Assembly (NCBI RefSeq): GCF_000002995.4
Contig: NW_025062478.1
Location: 5,556,001 to 5,620,000, forward strand
From: Brugia malayi
Lineage: Eukaryota > Nematoda > Chromadorea > Rhabditida > Onchocercidae
Reading direction: 5' to 3'
Length of the DNA: 64,000 nt
Shown here: one piece after another, positions 40,779 through 57,337 of the stretch
How positions within the stretch are numbered: the first letter of the stretch is position 1
Layout: every line of letters starts with the position of its first letter
Notes under the pieces: model-generated
Seen by the model: only the letters and a program-made list of their open reading frames with translations
What the model was told of the DNA's origin: nothing
Database searches by the model: none
Translations under genes and position numbers: made by a program

Positions 40779-41855
40779 TTATTCAACAATAGTATCATCT
40801 GCCTTCGTGCATCTTGTGTAGACAAGCTGACCGCCATGATGTACCACACACTTGATCATTCCTACAAGAATACAAAAACTTATACGAATCTGTACAAGTG
40901 AAAAATTAAGACATCCTTTGTCTAACTATCACTGAAATGCGGTTATCAGATCTGACACCGTAAAATGTTTTTAATCGAACAAAAGAATCAATTATTAACG
41001 AAAAAAAAATTATCCCAATAGCATATTCAAAAATTCAGAACCATCCAAAAACAATTTTGCAAAAAGCCATATGTCAGACAGCAGTAACAAATTCAACAGA
41101 AGTTTTTTACTAAAAGACTGCTGATCGAGAAAACCGCTCTATTATATACTAATCCGATATTACAAATATAAAAAGTCCATTCAAAGCAAATTTCTGTTTC
41201 AGTTACTTACTTAAAAGTTACATGATTTTTCATCAAGCTTCTTAATGCCCACAGTTACTTTCCAACCACATAATACAAACCTTTTGCAAGAAGCTCTCGA
41301 AGTCCTTGCTTAGCTAAAGAAGCTCGAACCTTTAATCTTTCCGAAACTACCGATGGTGTGATAAGCTTGTATGTAATAACCTGCAATAAGAACATCCTAA
41401 ACAAATCTATTAAGTTTTTGAAGAGAGAAATATCACTAGAACTTTGGTATTTATTCAAAAAATGTAATTGCGTTACATGGCAGAAATCCTTATTTGGCAC
41501 TCCGCAGACTTCATTATGCTTTACATCATCCAGCCATAACATCCTTTATATAGCGACATCATGTAGGCTTTTTAAGATTTTTTTTAAGAAAAATTTTTAC
41601 GAAAGAAAAGAAAAGAAAGTAAAGTTAAAGTATGACAAAACAGCTTTAAACACATACTTCTTTATATAGCTTTTCATAAGTTGCTTTGTCAAAGAGGACC
41701 ATATTGTTCAACTTATCCCGAACCTTTCCTTTGGACCACTTCTTTTTCTTAGCTTTACCGCCTCCTCCACCTTCCTTCTTTTTAGGTGCTTTCGCCACAG
41801 TTTTCGCATCACCTTTTCCACCTTTCCCAGCTTTCGCTGATGTTTTTGGAGGCAT
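40779..41855 (-). CDS. RPS25: 40S ribosomal protein S25
   Basis: Component of the small ribosomal subunit head. Three exons join in phase: 41658-41855, 41281-41380 and 40779-40861, for 126 residues, the expected size. The N-terminus is Lys/Gly-rich ([15 protein letters not shown]), followed by the hallmark [20 protein letters not shown] and TYEKLYKEV. Exon 2 gives [20 protein letters not shown] and exon 3 [15 protein letters not shown], the conserved C-terminal hairpin. The last intron is 419 bases, longer than the first (277). Downstream reading through the second donor gives a false stop, so the short third exon is easy to miss. A CCCAG splice acceptor 15 bases before the ATG suggests trans-splicing. 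Confidence 0.95.
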
Positions 41856-41870
41856 GATAGTATAAAAATC

Positions 41871-41876
41871 CTGGGA
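41871..41876 (-). promoter_or_regulatory. Candidate trans-splice acceptor of RPS25
   Basis: A pyrimidine-rich run (TCTACTCTTTCATCCCAG on the minus strand) ends 15 bases before the start codon. Confidence 0.5.
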
Positions 41877-43596
41877 TGAAAGAGTAGAAAAGTAATTTTC
41901 AAGAATAAAATGGTACTCACTTTATATTACTTGCTATCAGTTCTTCCATTCCAGTTATTCACTTACCTTCTGATACATAAAAATTGCAAAAAAAAAAAAG
42001 AATTTGTATCTCGCTACCGTTCATATCAGATCTCCGTTAAACCCAACCAAGCTGTGAACTAACCTAATCAATAAACAAACCTTCTGCAAACACACAGCTA
42101 ATAAGAATGATGGCTACCTTATCAACACCATGTATCTCAGCACCCACACCAGTACCACCACCCACACCCACCAAATTTACACTCCCAGGCACGCACCTAC
42201 TGTATGTCACAGTTGTGGCCCGTTATGAAAGTTATCTCCGTTATGAAACATGTGCAACCCTCATAGACAGTAAGGAGACTCGGAGTCGTTGTTTTAGTAA
42301 AATGAAAGTGTTGTGATGGTAGGAAATGGGGGAAATAGCAGTCTTCAGGTAAGTATGGCGTTTCTTGTGTGGAAACACAGTTCATGGCATACATTGATAG
42401 GTAATAATGTCTTAGTTGCACATAAATCAAAAAATAGTAACCTTTATGGCGGTAACCTTTATGGCAGTTATTTCAGACATTTATTTATTATGTCGTATGC
42501 TTCTCATGCATAAATATCCTTTGACACCTCATCGTATTTATTGGGGAAAGAATTAGGAAATAAAAAAAAGTGTTGATTCTTTCCATCAAATATCTCTGGT
42601 TTCCTTGTTCAATTTATGTATTTTTTGTTGAACTATACTTAAATTTTAAGGATATTATTGTCATTGCCAGTTCTATTATTATCACTACCATCCTTGGACG
42701 CGTTGCAAGTGCTTTATACGTGATTTTTTCTCCCTTCATCTAGTCAAATTTTGTCTGTGATACTATTTTGTAATTGGCAGTTAATTGATATATTTGCTAA
42801 ATGTAGCATGCAGGAATTAAAGATGTCTTGTTAACTGATTCACTTATCATCGAATTAAGCATTTATTTAAATAAATTTAAATAAAAACTGGACCAAAAAT
42901 CCGCCAGTTGCATATCGCGTTTCCCAGATCCCGGATTGTACACGTGGGCATTATCGTGTTTCAGGTGTGGTTTTTCATCTTGTTATTGCTGTAAAGATTT
43001 CGGGAAAAGAATATACATGCAATATTATTAATAACTAGTCAGAATTATCCTTCAGAACTATCGTTTAGAACAAGTGAACTTAATTAAGGGAACAGATTTG
43101 TATGTATATGGTTATTGATAAATCGTCCTTTACAATTTAAATCTTCTTGGAACCAGTGATTAATGCTATTCAGTTTTATCTTGATCTTGATAAGGATGTA
43201 TGACTTCACCAGTTTTTGTTATTTTTTCTACTTATGAAATTTCAATTTTACAATTTGTGCTTTCCTCCGTTGCAGTGTTGACTGTACTAGTTTTCATATC
43301 TCAAGTCTAGTGCATCATGTGATGTATTATGTGATGATGTTATTTATTAACCAGTTAGCGGTCATATGATTTAAACCGCATAGAACGATTTGATGCTTGA
43401 CATTGTCTGTCTTTTGAAACCTTCCTTCTCTTTTCGTTGTCCTTTCGTTGTGCCTGAACTGGAAATCCTTCTGGCGGTCTTTATAAATCCATTAGTTTTT
43501 TTCTTCTAAATTTCATCTTTCAGTACGCATTAGATGTGACATATTTTCTGTTTTATATTGAAATCATACTAACAGTACAGTTTAGAGGAGGAAGAA
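41877..43596. other. Divergent promoter region of RPS25 and SEC23
   Basis: About 1.7 kb between two genes that diverge. It includes a proline/threonine-coding open frame at 42107-42316 that I regard as spurious, and a 15-base tandem repeat at about 42440-42468. An untranslated first exon of either gene may lie here. Confidence 0.5.
42439..42468. repeat. Tandem 15-base duplication
   Basis: GTAACCTTTATGGCG is followed directly by GTAACCTTTATGGCA in the RPS25/SEC23 spacer. Confidence 0.8.
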
Positions 43597-48938
<5,342 letters not shown>

Positions 48939-49846
48939 TTATATTAGCATATACATTTCATTTGTTACTAACTCTGATTTCGACTGTGATATGACTGTGT
49001 AATTAAGTCAGTTTTCAGTCGTTTTTTGCTGTTTTCATATCTTTGTTCCGTGCTATCTGTTTCTTTCCGGTATATTGTTATATAAATCTTCAGAGTAAAT
49101 CTTATTTAGCTGTCATCTTAGCATAAAATTGTCTAATTCAAATATGATAAATTACAAAGCAAGCTGCTTGAAGGGATAGAAGTTACGTCATTTCTATACA
49201 CTGTCGTAAAATTGACATTTTCGTCATGAGATTATCAACATTTCAAGGATGTAGTTGTAAGATCTGGCTAGGGTTTGCAAATCTTTGTTTGCATTTATAA
49301 GAATTCTCGGAAGATTTTTGTATTCCTCGATTTTCTGATGCATAATAAATCGGCCCCTCTCCATATGATTTCTGTAGGATCTATTTTCTAAAAAGCTTCA
49401 CTAACCTGATATATAACTCGACAATTTAAAAATTAAGCATGTATCCATGTATTGAAAAACAACTAAAAGTTGGGGATTGCTTTTTGGAAGGAATGATAAT
49501 AATTATAATGGAACCGCAAAATGTAGATTTGTACATTGCTTTTTTGCTTTTTCGATTGCTGTAATCCAGAAAGCTTTTCTCTTTAATTTATTTTTAGTTT
49601 TTCTCATAATTTTCAATTTTATGTCAATTAAAAATTAGCTTCAAATTTATTTGCTTTAACAAATATATAAGATGCTGCTGTTATTTTAACAAATATATAA
49701 GATGCTGCTGTTACCATGCCACAATAACTTATGACCTATTTGATGTTAAAATTATGCCGCAGCGATCTTCTGTACTCCTATGTGTAGGCTTTCAACTTTA
49801 GTTTAGATTTATGTTTCACTTAAGAAATTAATTTTGAAGCATCGGA
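48939..49846. other. Spacer between SEC23 and gamma-SNAP
   Basis: AT-rich 3' flank of SEC23 with a possible AATAAA at 49344-49349 and a tandem duplication at 49655-49713. No gene seen. Confidence 0.5.
49655..49713. repeat. Tandem duplication, 30-base period
   Basis: The 29 bases at 49655-49683 recur exactly at 49685-49713, separated by one T, about 130 bases upstream of the gamma-SNAP start codon. Confidence 0.92.
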
Positions 49847-52440
49847 ATGGACGAAATAAGCAGACGCCGTGTTGCAGAAGCAACGGAGTGTATTAGGAAG
49901 GCCGAAGCATAGTTAGTTATTTTTTCTTGGGAAATGTAGGCCGCAATAAGTATATGCTTTTCCAATGTCAACTTTTACTATAAATCAGTCTGGAACAGGA
50001 TTTGGATTATTAATTTCCTGATTACATTGTAGCCTGAAAACATCGATCATAAAAATGAAATTCAAGCCCGATTATGATAATGCAGCAATGGAGTACGACC
50101 GAGCGGCCGTTTGCTTCAAAAATGCTTCACAAATGGAACAGTCACGTGATGCTTATCTGAAAGCTGCTGAAATGCATAAGGAAAATGGCAATTTATTTCA
50201 CTGGGCGAAGTAATTATTTTTTATCTTAAATACAGCTCTATTATCTGGTTGGCCTAGATAGGTATTAATTAGTCGATCCAATGTTGTGATAAAAAGTAGT
50301 CTTAGTTTTATAATGGTGCTCATCATTCTTAACTTCTCACTTTTTTGATTGTTAAATATCTTGAACTAGTCTCATCTAATGATGAGGTTAAAAGTTTAGC
50401 TGAAAATATTAACAACTATAGGAAAAATATTTGAAAAAACGAAAATATTAAGTGAGTTGTGCATATGTTAGACCAATAACAAATGCTGTTTCTTTTTGTT
50501 TTGTGGTCGCAGAGCTACTTTATCACTAATCAGTGATTAATTGAACGAGCAACAAGTTTCTTTTTTTTAGATTATACTTTTTGTAGATGTAATGAATGTG
50601 CAGCAACGATCTGCAAGGAAATGGGTGATAGCTACGGTACACTGAAGTACATGGATTTAGCTGCGGATGGATATGCTGAATCAGGAAGTAGCGATTCTTC
50701 GGCTATGGCACTTGATAAAGCTGCAAAATGTTTAGAAGATATCGACCCTGAAAAGGCTATTATGGTTTTTATTTTGTCAATTCTTTCAAAATTTCTTTCC
50801 AATGTTAACCTTGACTCGACGTTATTTTTCTAGTACGTAGGAATTTTATTTTGAAGGGCTCATGCTCAATGAATTTTTTGGAAATAGAGATTTTGATTCT
50901 AAAGATTTCTGAAGAAGTAAATTTTTAATGTTCCAGCCAGTTTTTGGAGACTTCATTTAAACGAGTTAAATTTAAATTAGTTCTGTAAATCATTTCTGTT
51001 ATTAATTTAGGTATGATTTTGCATTACATGCTTGGATTCAAGAAGTGACTTATTGAAAAATATTTCTCGAAAGTTCTTAATTTGATAAGGTTTGTGTAGG
51101 TTTATCACAAAGCGCTATCAATGGTTCAAGAAACTGATCGTTCGCGTATGGCTGGTGGATTTATGAATCGACTTACTAAACTGTATTTGAAACTGAAACA
51201 ATATAAAGAAGCAGCTAATATGATTTGTGAAGAGATCGAGAAATATATGGAAGTTAAAGTATTTTTATCGTCACCCTTTTTGTGATATTGTTTGTCTTTT
51301 CATTTTATTTTTTCCCATATGAAATTGTGTATAGGAAAAATGAAATTCATATTTATTGTATTTTTTTTTAAGTTTCGTGAAGGAAAGAATTTTCATTTTC
51401 GGTTTGACATTGTTTAAGTAGAATTCTTTCCACTTTTAAAGGATAAGAATTTACACAACTTTAATTATAAACTGGCGCATTTAAAAATCTTTTTGAATTT
51501 TTTTTCCACTTTTTTATGTCTAATATTACTTTAATAAAGATCGAAACTATTTCATTTTCAGTGTCAATTATTTAAAGGCCCGCTGCGGCAGTGAATAATG
51601 ATTCACTGCTAACTTCACGCTTGTTTATTTTTCGATGCTTCTTAATCACTTATTATGTTTTGTGCTTACGGTCATCCTTCTTGTTTCAGGAAGCTGGGCG
51701 AGTGGGACAACTAACTGTTGCTCTCGTCCTTGTCTGGCTAGCATGTGATGATCCAGTATCAGCAACAGAAAGTATCCAAAAATCATTCAAGTAAGTTTTA
51801 CTGCTTGATATGTGCTTCATTTGCCATCATATTATTGTTGTTCTTTGTTCATTTAGGTGTGAAGAATTTGAAATTTCCGAAGAAGCGAAGGTTTGCTGTG
51901 CATTAATTTCAGCATTTGAATCAGGTGATAATAGTCGCTTCCAACAGGTCCTCCAACAGCCAATTTTGAGGAGTATGGATAATGTGGTAGCTGTTGTTTT
52001 CGCAAGATTTCTTATTTCATATTTTTAAAAATTTTAAAGTTTTAGTTCATAAGTCAACGAATCCCTCTTCTTGATTCTAAAGTGTTCGAAGTAAAATAAC
52101 ATCTGTATTATAATTTTTCATATTCGAAATTTGCTACATTTGAGTGAATGACATTTGAAACTTAGTTTTTATCTGTTTTCTACCAAATACAAAATAAATG
52201 GATTAACTATCCTTTTGAAAATTACTCATAGAGATGTGCAAATTCGTTATAAGAGGATATTTTAGTTATGCTTCTAATGAGAGAATTAAAGGTTTTCATC
52301 TAACATATACCACTTACAAAATATTTTTTCAGTTTCTACGTTTAATGAAAGAATTAAGAGCCTGCTCTGAAATAAGTGATGTGAATGACAACGGTAACAG
52401 TGCTGACGATGGAGAAAATGATTGTGAAGATTTGAAATAG
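49847..52440 (+). CDS. NAPG: Gamma-SNAP (NSF attachment protein)
   Basis: SNAP proteins bind SNARE complexes and recruit the ATPase NSF to take them apart after membrane fusion; gamma-SNAP is the divergent isoform. Seven phase-consistent exons (49847-49911, 50033-50209, 50587-50764, 51100-51258, 51690-51790, 51857-51986, 52333-52440) code for 305 residues, close to the 312 of vertebrates. Diagnostic blocks are CIRKAEAYLKTSIIKMKFKP, DYDNAAMEYDRAAVCFKNA, LKAAEMHKENGNLFHWAK, SSAMALDKAAKCLEDIDPEK and TKLYLKLKQYKEAANMI, all in a helical TPR-like array. The C-terminus ends in an acidic Asn/Asp-rich tail (DDGENDCEDLK). It follows SEC23 on the same strand after 908 bases. Confidence 0.93.
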
Positions 52441-53455
52441 TTATATGACATATATGACTATCAATTGAAAATGCAGTGAATTTTTGAATATGTAATTTTA
52501 GTTGACAACCTATATAGAAGAAAAAATTTCATTAAGAAATCTGGAAATTTCCAAGTTTTTAAAGATTTTTGAAAGCAAATCACTTCATTAATTTTTTTGC
52601 AAATGTGTATGATAAATTTAAGTTGTAGAAATGATTGTCATCCAAATCGCTTATTGTGTTTGTGTTGTTTGTATTCAGAAGAATGACCTGTCGTTTTCCA
52701 TTTGATTTCACTCAAACGAGGGTCTTATGTTCCATGTAGCTTTGAAATGATTGAGCTGGCTTTAATTTCCACTGCATTATATACAATAAGTAATCCATTC
52801 TTACCAAGTTAATTAAAAAAAAAAAAAAAATTGAGGTAATTATTTGAAATCGAATAATAAAAACTTTTATGGAATATTCTAATTTTCGCTTTTAAAAGAC
52901 AGGAGGACGACTCATCTAAGAAGTTTGTGTTCAGATGATCTTTATTCCTAAATGCAAATCACACTCCTTTCCTTCATTTAATATTTGTCCGGCACTTTTT
53001 AGAAAATGAATGAGAGGAAACAGGTCTTTTTTCACATCAGTGATTGCCACTGGTTGGATATTTTACGTAATAGACTTGAAATCTGAGCAAAATGTCATAT
53101 ATGTAACGTTTTATTTAATGCAAGTTCTTATTTTCAATAATTGTGTTGAGAAAGGAGTTTAGTAATGTGGTAGTACATATTGTAACTTTTATAAAATTAT
53201 TTGTCTTCGTGTTAAAATAACTTACTCTGTATATTGTATTTTTATTAGTTTGTTGTTCATAAAATGAATTTTCTTAAGCTAGATGAATTTATAGTATGTT
53301 GTGTACTATGAAGATTAAAAAGAAATCGTAGATTTGTGGCTATGAAAGTGGGTGAAAGACGAGGCTAATGATATCATGGAATCGGTTTCCATAGTGATTG
53401 CTTCCTCCTTATCGCTGTTGCTTTAGAGAATTCAATTGGAGGTGGCTGTTCGTCA
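52441..53455. other. Spacer between gamma-SNAP and coiled-coil gene
   Basis: AT-rich 3' flank containing a 16-base poly-A run (52815-52830). No coding frame seen on either strand. Confidence 0.5.
52856..52861 (+). terminator. Candidate poly(A) signal of gamma-SNAP
   Basis: AATAAA about 415 bases after the stop codon, just behind a poly-A run. Other hexamer variants are present nearby, so the assignment is weak. Confidence 0.3.
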
Positions 53456-55770
53456 ATGACTGATTCCACTTCTGTTCGACATGAAATAGATGAACTCGAG
53501 AAGCGACTAATGAAAATGGATTTCAAATTGGAAACAGCAAAGAAGGCGAGGGTAAACTAGATTATATGTTTCCTTAGCATGAAGTGCTCTGAGATTTCTA
53601 TAAAACAGTGCCCTTTCATAATAAGCACATTTCGGGATACTTGTCTTCACTACTGTATTAGAGAACCGAACGGTACAAATCATTGTTGTTGGAAAGCTAT
53701 ATAGAACAAAAAATTTTCATTACTTTCTTTGAGATTTCAGTTCTTCTTTGTTTCGTGACCTTTGCATCCCTTGACCCTTAAAATCATCATTTCAATTTTA
53801 TTTCCATTGTCCTGGATATGGAAATTTCTGTGACTTTCATGAGATCCTTAAGATAGATCTGCTCATTTATAAACAGAAGATTTCTTTTTGTTTTACTAAG
53901 GATGAATATGTGGATTTCCTACGAGAGAAATATCCTACCTGGAAACCTCCCAAAATGCAAATGTACAAGCAGGTACTTCAATACTTATATCATTATAATT
54001 TCCTTCCTATCTAATTTCATAATTTTTCGGAAAAACTAAATTATCAGCAGTTATTTTCTATTTCTCACTGAAAGAATGCACAAAAACTGGTGAAGAAAAA
54101 ATAAGTATAAATTTTGGCGTGTATTAGTGGGCAGTCTTGAATTAGTGCAAAGGATTTAAAAATTCAATAAATCCTCCTAAAAATTTTTGAAAATTTAGAT
54201 TCATAATATTTAATTATAAACAGACATCGACACTGAATCAGTTTCAACGATCTATCATAGACGACCTCGCAACGAATAGATATCATTGGGACTTTGGAAA
54301 ACATTTTATGGTGCCACATGTGAAATTGGAACTGGACAATCCTGAACCAAGCGACCCAATACCATCAAGGTAAGAGAAACAGTTTATTTGGGATTTTCTA
54401 GAGATTTGATGATTTTTGTTATTCTCTCGATCGAAGTTTTGGAAACTTTCTTGAAATTCTTTTGTAGTGGACCAGCACTGGAATCCGATTTGGTCAGAAT
54501 AAAAAAACGATTAGGCGAAATAGCCGAGGATTTGGAGAGCTTACGTGAACATCGACTTCATTTATCCACCACTGAATATTATCTTTCACTAGAACCTAAA
54601 TTTTATTCCTCAAAAAGTCAAGAAATGCCTTGGAAAAAAAATATTGCTCAGCTGAAAAGTTTACATGAATTACGTACACAAATCAATCAAATAGGTAAGT
54701 AAAACTATTTGTCAAAGTGTGATCATTGAATCCATTGGAAATCTTTGAAAGTATATTTTTGATAAAGTAGATAATTTACATTTGCATTCAATATTTTCTT
54801 TAGATGCTTCCGTTTTATTGGATACTCCACGACCGGATGTTGAAGATTATGAACAGATCCGGATGGAATATTTACAAAATGACCAAGATGAAGGAAATTT
54901 TGAACAATTACTTAATGAGAAGGAAGAAAATGCAAATATGATTTCGACGGAGCATCGGAAAGGGTCCAATTATCTTCAAGAAACACAGTACACTGAAGCA
55001 AATTGTAATCAATTTATTTCTATTTTAGGATTGAAAAAGATGTGTCTTTTTATCAGAAATTAATTTTATGTCAGTAAGTCAATGTATTATATTGTTTCAA
55101 AATTTTACTGTTTGCAGTTGAAATTTCATACTTTCTGGTTCTCATTTCAAGCCTTTCTTTAAAACTTTCATCAACAAAAGTGGCAGAATTTAAATACGGA
55201 GAATGGTTAACAGTAAACCTTATTTAAATTTTCAGTAACCCGGAGAGAAACATACGATCTCTGCCAGGTACTGAATGCGCAAAGAGACGATCAAAAGTCA
55301 TTAAGTCAAGAAATAACAGCCGCAAAGTCGAGGTTTTCTTTTTTGATCACGCGTTTCAAAAATACTCATGATGCATTACAATTACGGAAAAGCAACCTCG
55401 AGGATTTCAAAATTGTCAGCTTGGAGACAACTTGAAAGTTAGACAACAAATCAAATCAGTTGCTTGTTAAGGGAAGCCTTTCATTTAGCACTGTGAAACT
55501 ATGAAAGTAAATATCAATTTATTTTAATCTACCCAACCTTTTAATTTTTAGAAAGAAATTTTTAGACCTACGGAGACAGAAAGCACTTCACAGGCTTCGA
55601 ATTTACCAAAAGCTATAAACGATGGATTTGATTTCCTAACTAAAATCCTAGGAACTTCAGCAAATGATGCTGTCGGTAAACAACCGGCATTTATGGATAG
55701 ATTTAATGACGGAATATTGAAAACGGTTGATTTAAATACTGAAGATTCCGATTCTGATTTTTTCGCTTGA
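53456..55770 (+). CDS. Unrecognised coiled-coil protein
   Basis: I cannot name the family. Seven phase-consistent exons (53456-53551, 53901-53972, 54224-54369, 54468-54694, 54804-55004, 55236-55414, 55552-55770) code for 379 residues. Residues 1-32 form a heptad-like helix (HEIDELEKRLMKMDFKLETA). A Trp/Pro/Lys patch (YPTWKPPKMQMYKQ) follows, then a mixed region with YHWDFGKHFMVPHVKLELDN. A second coiled coil runs from about residue 110 (LVRIKKRLGEIAEDLESLRE), and there is an acidic stretch near VEDYEQIRMEYLQNDQDEG. A third helical part (ITAAKSRFSFLITRFKNTHD) precedes a tail ending EDSDSDFFA. No signal or membrane segment is seen. The donor at 55414 (GTCAGC) is weak. An adaptor, centrosomal or trafficking role is possible but unproven. 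Confidence 0.75.
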
Positions 55771-55861
55771 GCTGTTTTGGTATTGTTAACGAAAGTATTT
55801 GAAATGTATCATTTGTATATCAGTTATTTACCCGGATATTTTCTGGATTTCTCATGCAAAT

Positions 55862-55867
55862 AATAAA
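55862..55867 (+). terminator. Candidate poly(A) signal of coiled-coil gene
   Basis: AATAAA 92 bases after the stop codon, a typical nematode spacing. Confidence 0.5.
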
Positions 55868-57169
55868 AATGGCTTTACATCTGGTCTTTCTCTTTGTCAC
55901 CCGAGCGCATAATTACTTCTTTTCTATTTCTTGAGAATTAATACGCCTACATTATAAGATTCATGACGGAATTTCCTACATATATTTGAAATTCTCCAAT
56001 ATCGTTGCCTAAGACGATTCGGTCCTTGCAATTTGTCTTTCCGATCCTGTTTTGATTCCATCTTGCTTACATTTCCTTCTCTAGTAAACTGTTTCAACCC
56101 TTTAAGACTTTACCATAATGAATAGGAATATAAAAACAATTACAGGAAGTTAGAAGTCTGGTTTGAACTGCTAGTAAACAAATCCCTTATCCTTGAAGGT
56201 TTTTTTAATTGCAACCCTTTCCTCCCAAATCTGCCTCGACATGACCTCAACTTCTTGAATTCCTTTCTCATCTTGTTTGAACCATTCATTTCACTATATA
56301 CAGGCATTCGTTCACTATTTCCTCATCTTGTGCTTCACGTTACTCTTTATCTTTACGTCTTTTCACGTCTTAACCTCTTTTTCAGTTTTTTGTAGTCTCC
56401 CGCAATTGCCGTTGTCACTATTTCAGTGAAAATCTCAACTTCTGCTCGAGGACAGTAATAAATAATTACTTATTATTTGTCTTCTTTATATTATTTGGGA
56501 AAACTTCACATATTTCAAAAAGACATTAATAGCAACGAATAGCATCAATATACATTTAAAAAATCATAAATATAACAACGAACAAGAGTGAATTATAGTA
56601 TCACGGATATCTGTTATTCGCGAAAGAAAGCAATTAAGTGATTCATTTCCGCCACAACATGGAATTTTTGCGCTCTAAAAATGTTGCAAATGTATGTATA
56701 AGTGATATGGAGAGAAGAGTATTCTCTGACGTTTGTTAGAGAAGAAAATCATGGACAAGAAGAGATCAGTATACTACTGGAGATAAACATTATTTATTCT
56801 GCTTTCCAATTTTCCTAAAATGGAAGTGAAATATAGAATGTTGCAAGATAAGATTGAGAGATTAGAAACACTGAGGATCATTAAAGTATCTTATTTCCAA
56901 TTTTTTAAAATTTGTATAATTCCAATTAAAACTTTTTGGATTGTACAAAATACGGTATTGTACGAAATCCATCGATTTACGTCACAATTCGTTTTTTGCA
57001 TGATATTCAAGAAATTTCGAATTTTTAAAGAGGCAAATTCCAAACTGCATTAAATGGAAAATTCGGGTTAAAAAAAATTACTCTGAAGAGCAATTTTTAG
57101 GGAAAGAATGTGTCTATTTTGGAGAATTTTCAAATAAAAATACATTGCACACACAAGTAGGTAGTGATT

Positions 57170-57202
57170 AAACGGTCTAATCAAGAACAGATTAGACCGT
57201 TT
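57170..57202. repeat. Perfect inverted repeat, 13-base arms
   Basis: AAACGGTCTAATC and its exact complement GATTAGACCGTTT flank a seven-base loop, 136 bases beyond the SLC23 stop codon. On the minus strand it would form a stable hairpin in the 3' UTR. Confidence 0.9.
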
Positions 57203-57337
57203 TGACAATTATCAACTTGCTTCGGGGAAATCACTATGTCTACTACTACTAAATTCTTTTTGAATATTGTACAATTTTCAATGAATTTCACCAATTCTCA
57301 TCTCTCAATACTACCTAGCAGCCATAAACTTTCATCG

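Larger units (their letters stand above)
55771..57337. other. Convergent intergenic region
   Basis: Between the stop codons of the coiled-coil gene and the SLC23 gene. It includes a C/T-rich stretch at about 55980-56460, a short open frame at 56820 and a perfect hairpin at 57170-57202. No convincing gene. Confidence 0.5.

Noticed and set aside
40683..40901. 72-residue plus-strand frame
   Set aside because: It is the antisense of RPS25 exon 3, which reads a clear ribosomal sequence on the minus strand.
41255..41542. RPS25 read through its second donor to a stop
   Set aside because: The conserved C-terminal hairpin is in a separate exon at 40779-40861 that joins in phase.
41708..41920. 70-residue Lys-rich minus-strand frame
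   Set aside because: Out-of-frame shadow of RPS25 exon 1.
42107..42316. Pro/Thr-rich plus-strand open frame
   Set aside because: Low complexity in a divergent promoter region, without homologue or splice sites.
56820..57053. 77-residue frame starting with a short coiled-coil-like helix
   Set aside because: Composition turns low-complexity after about 20 residues and no exon joins it convincingly.
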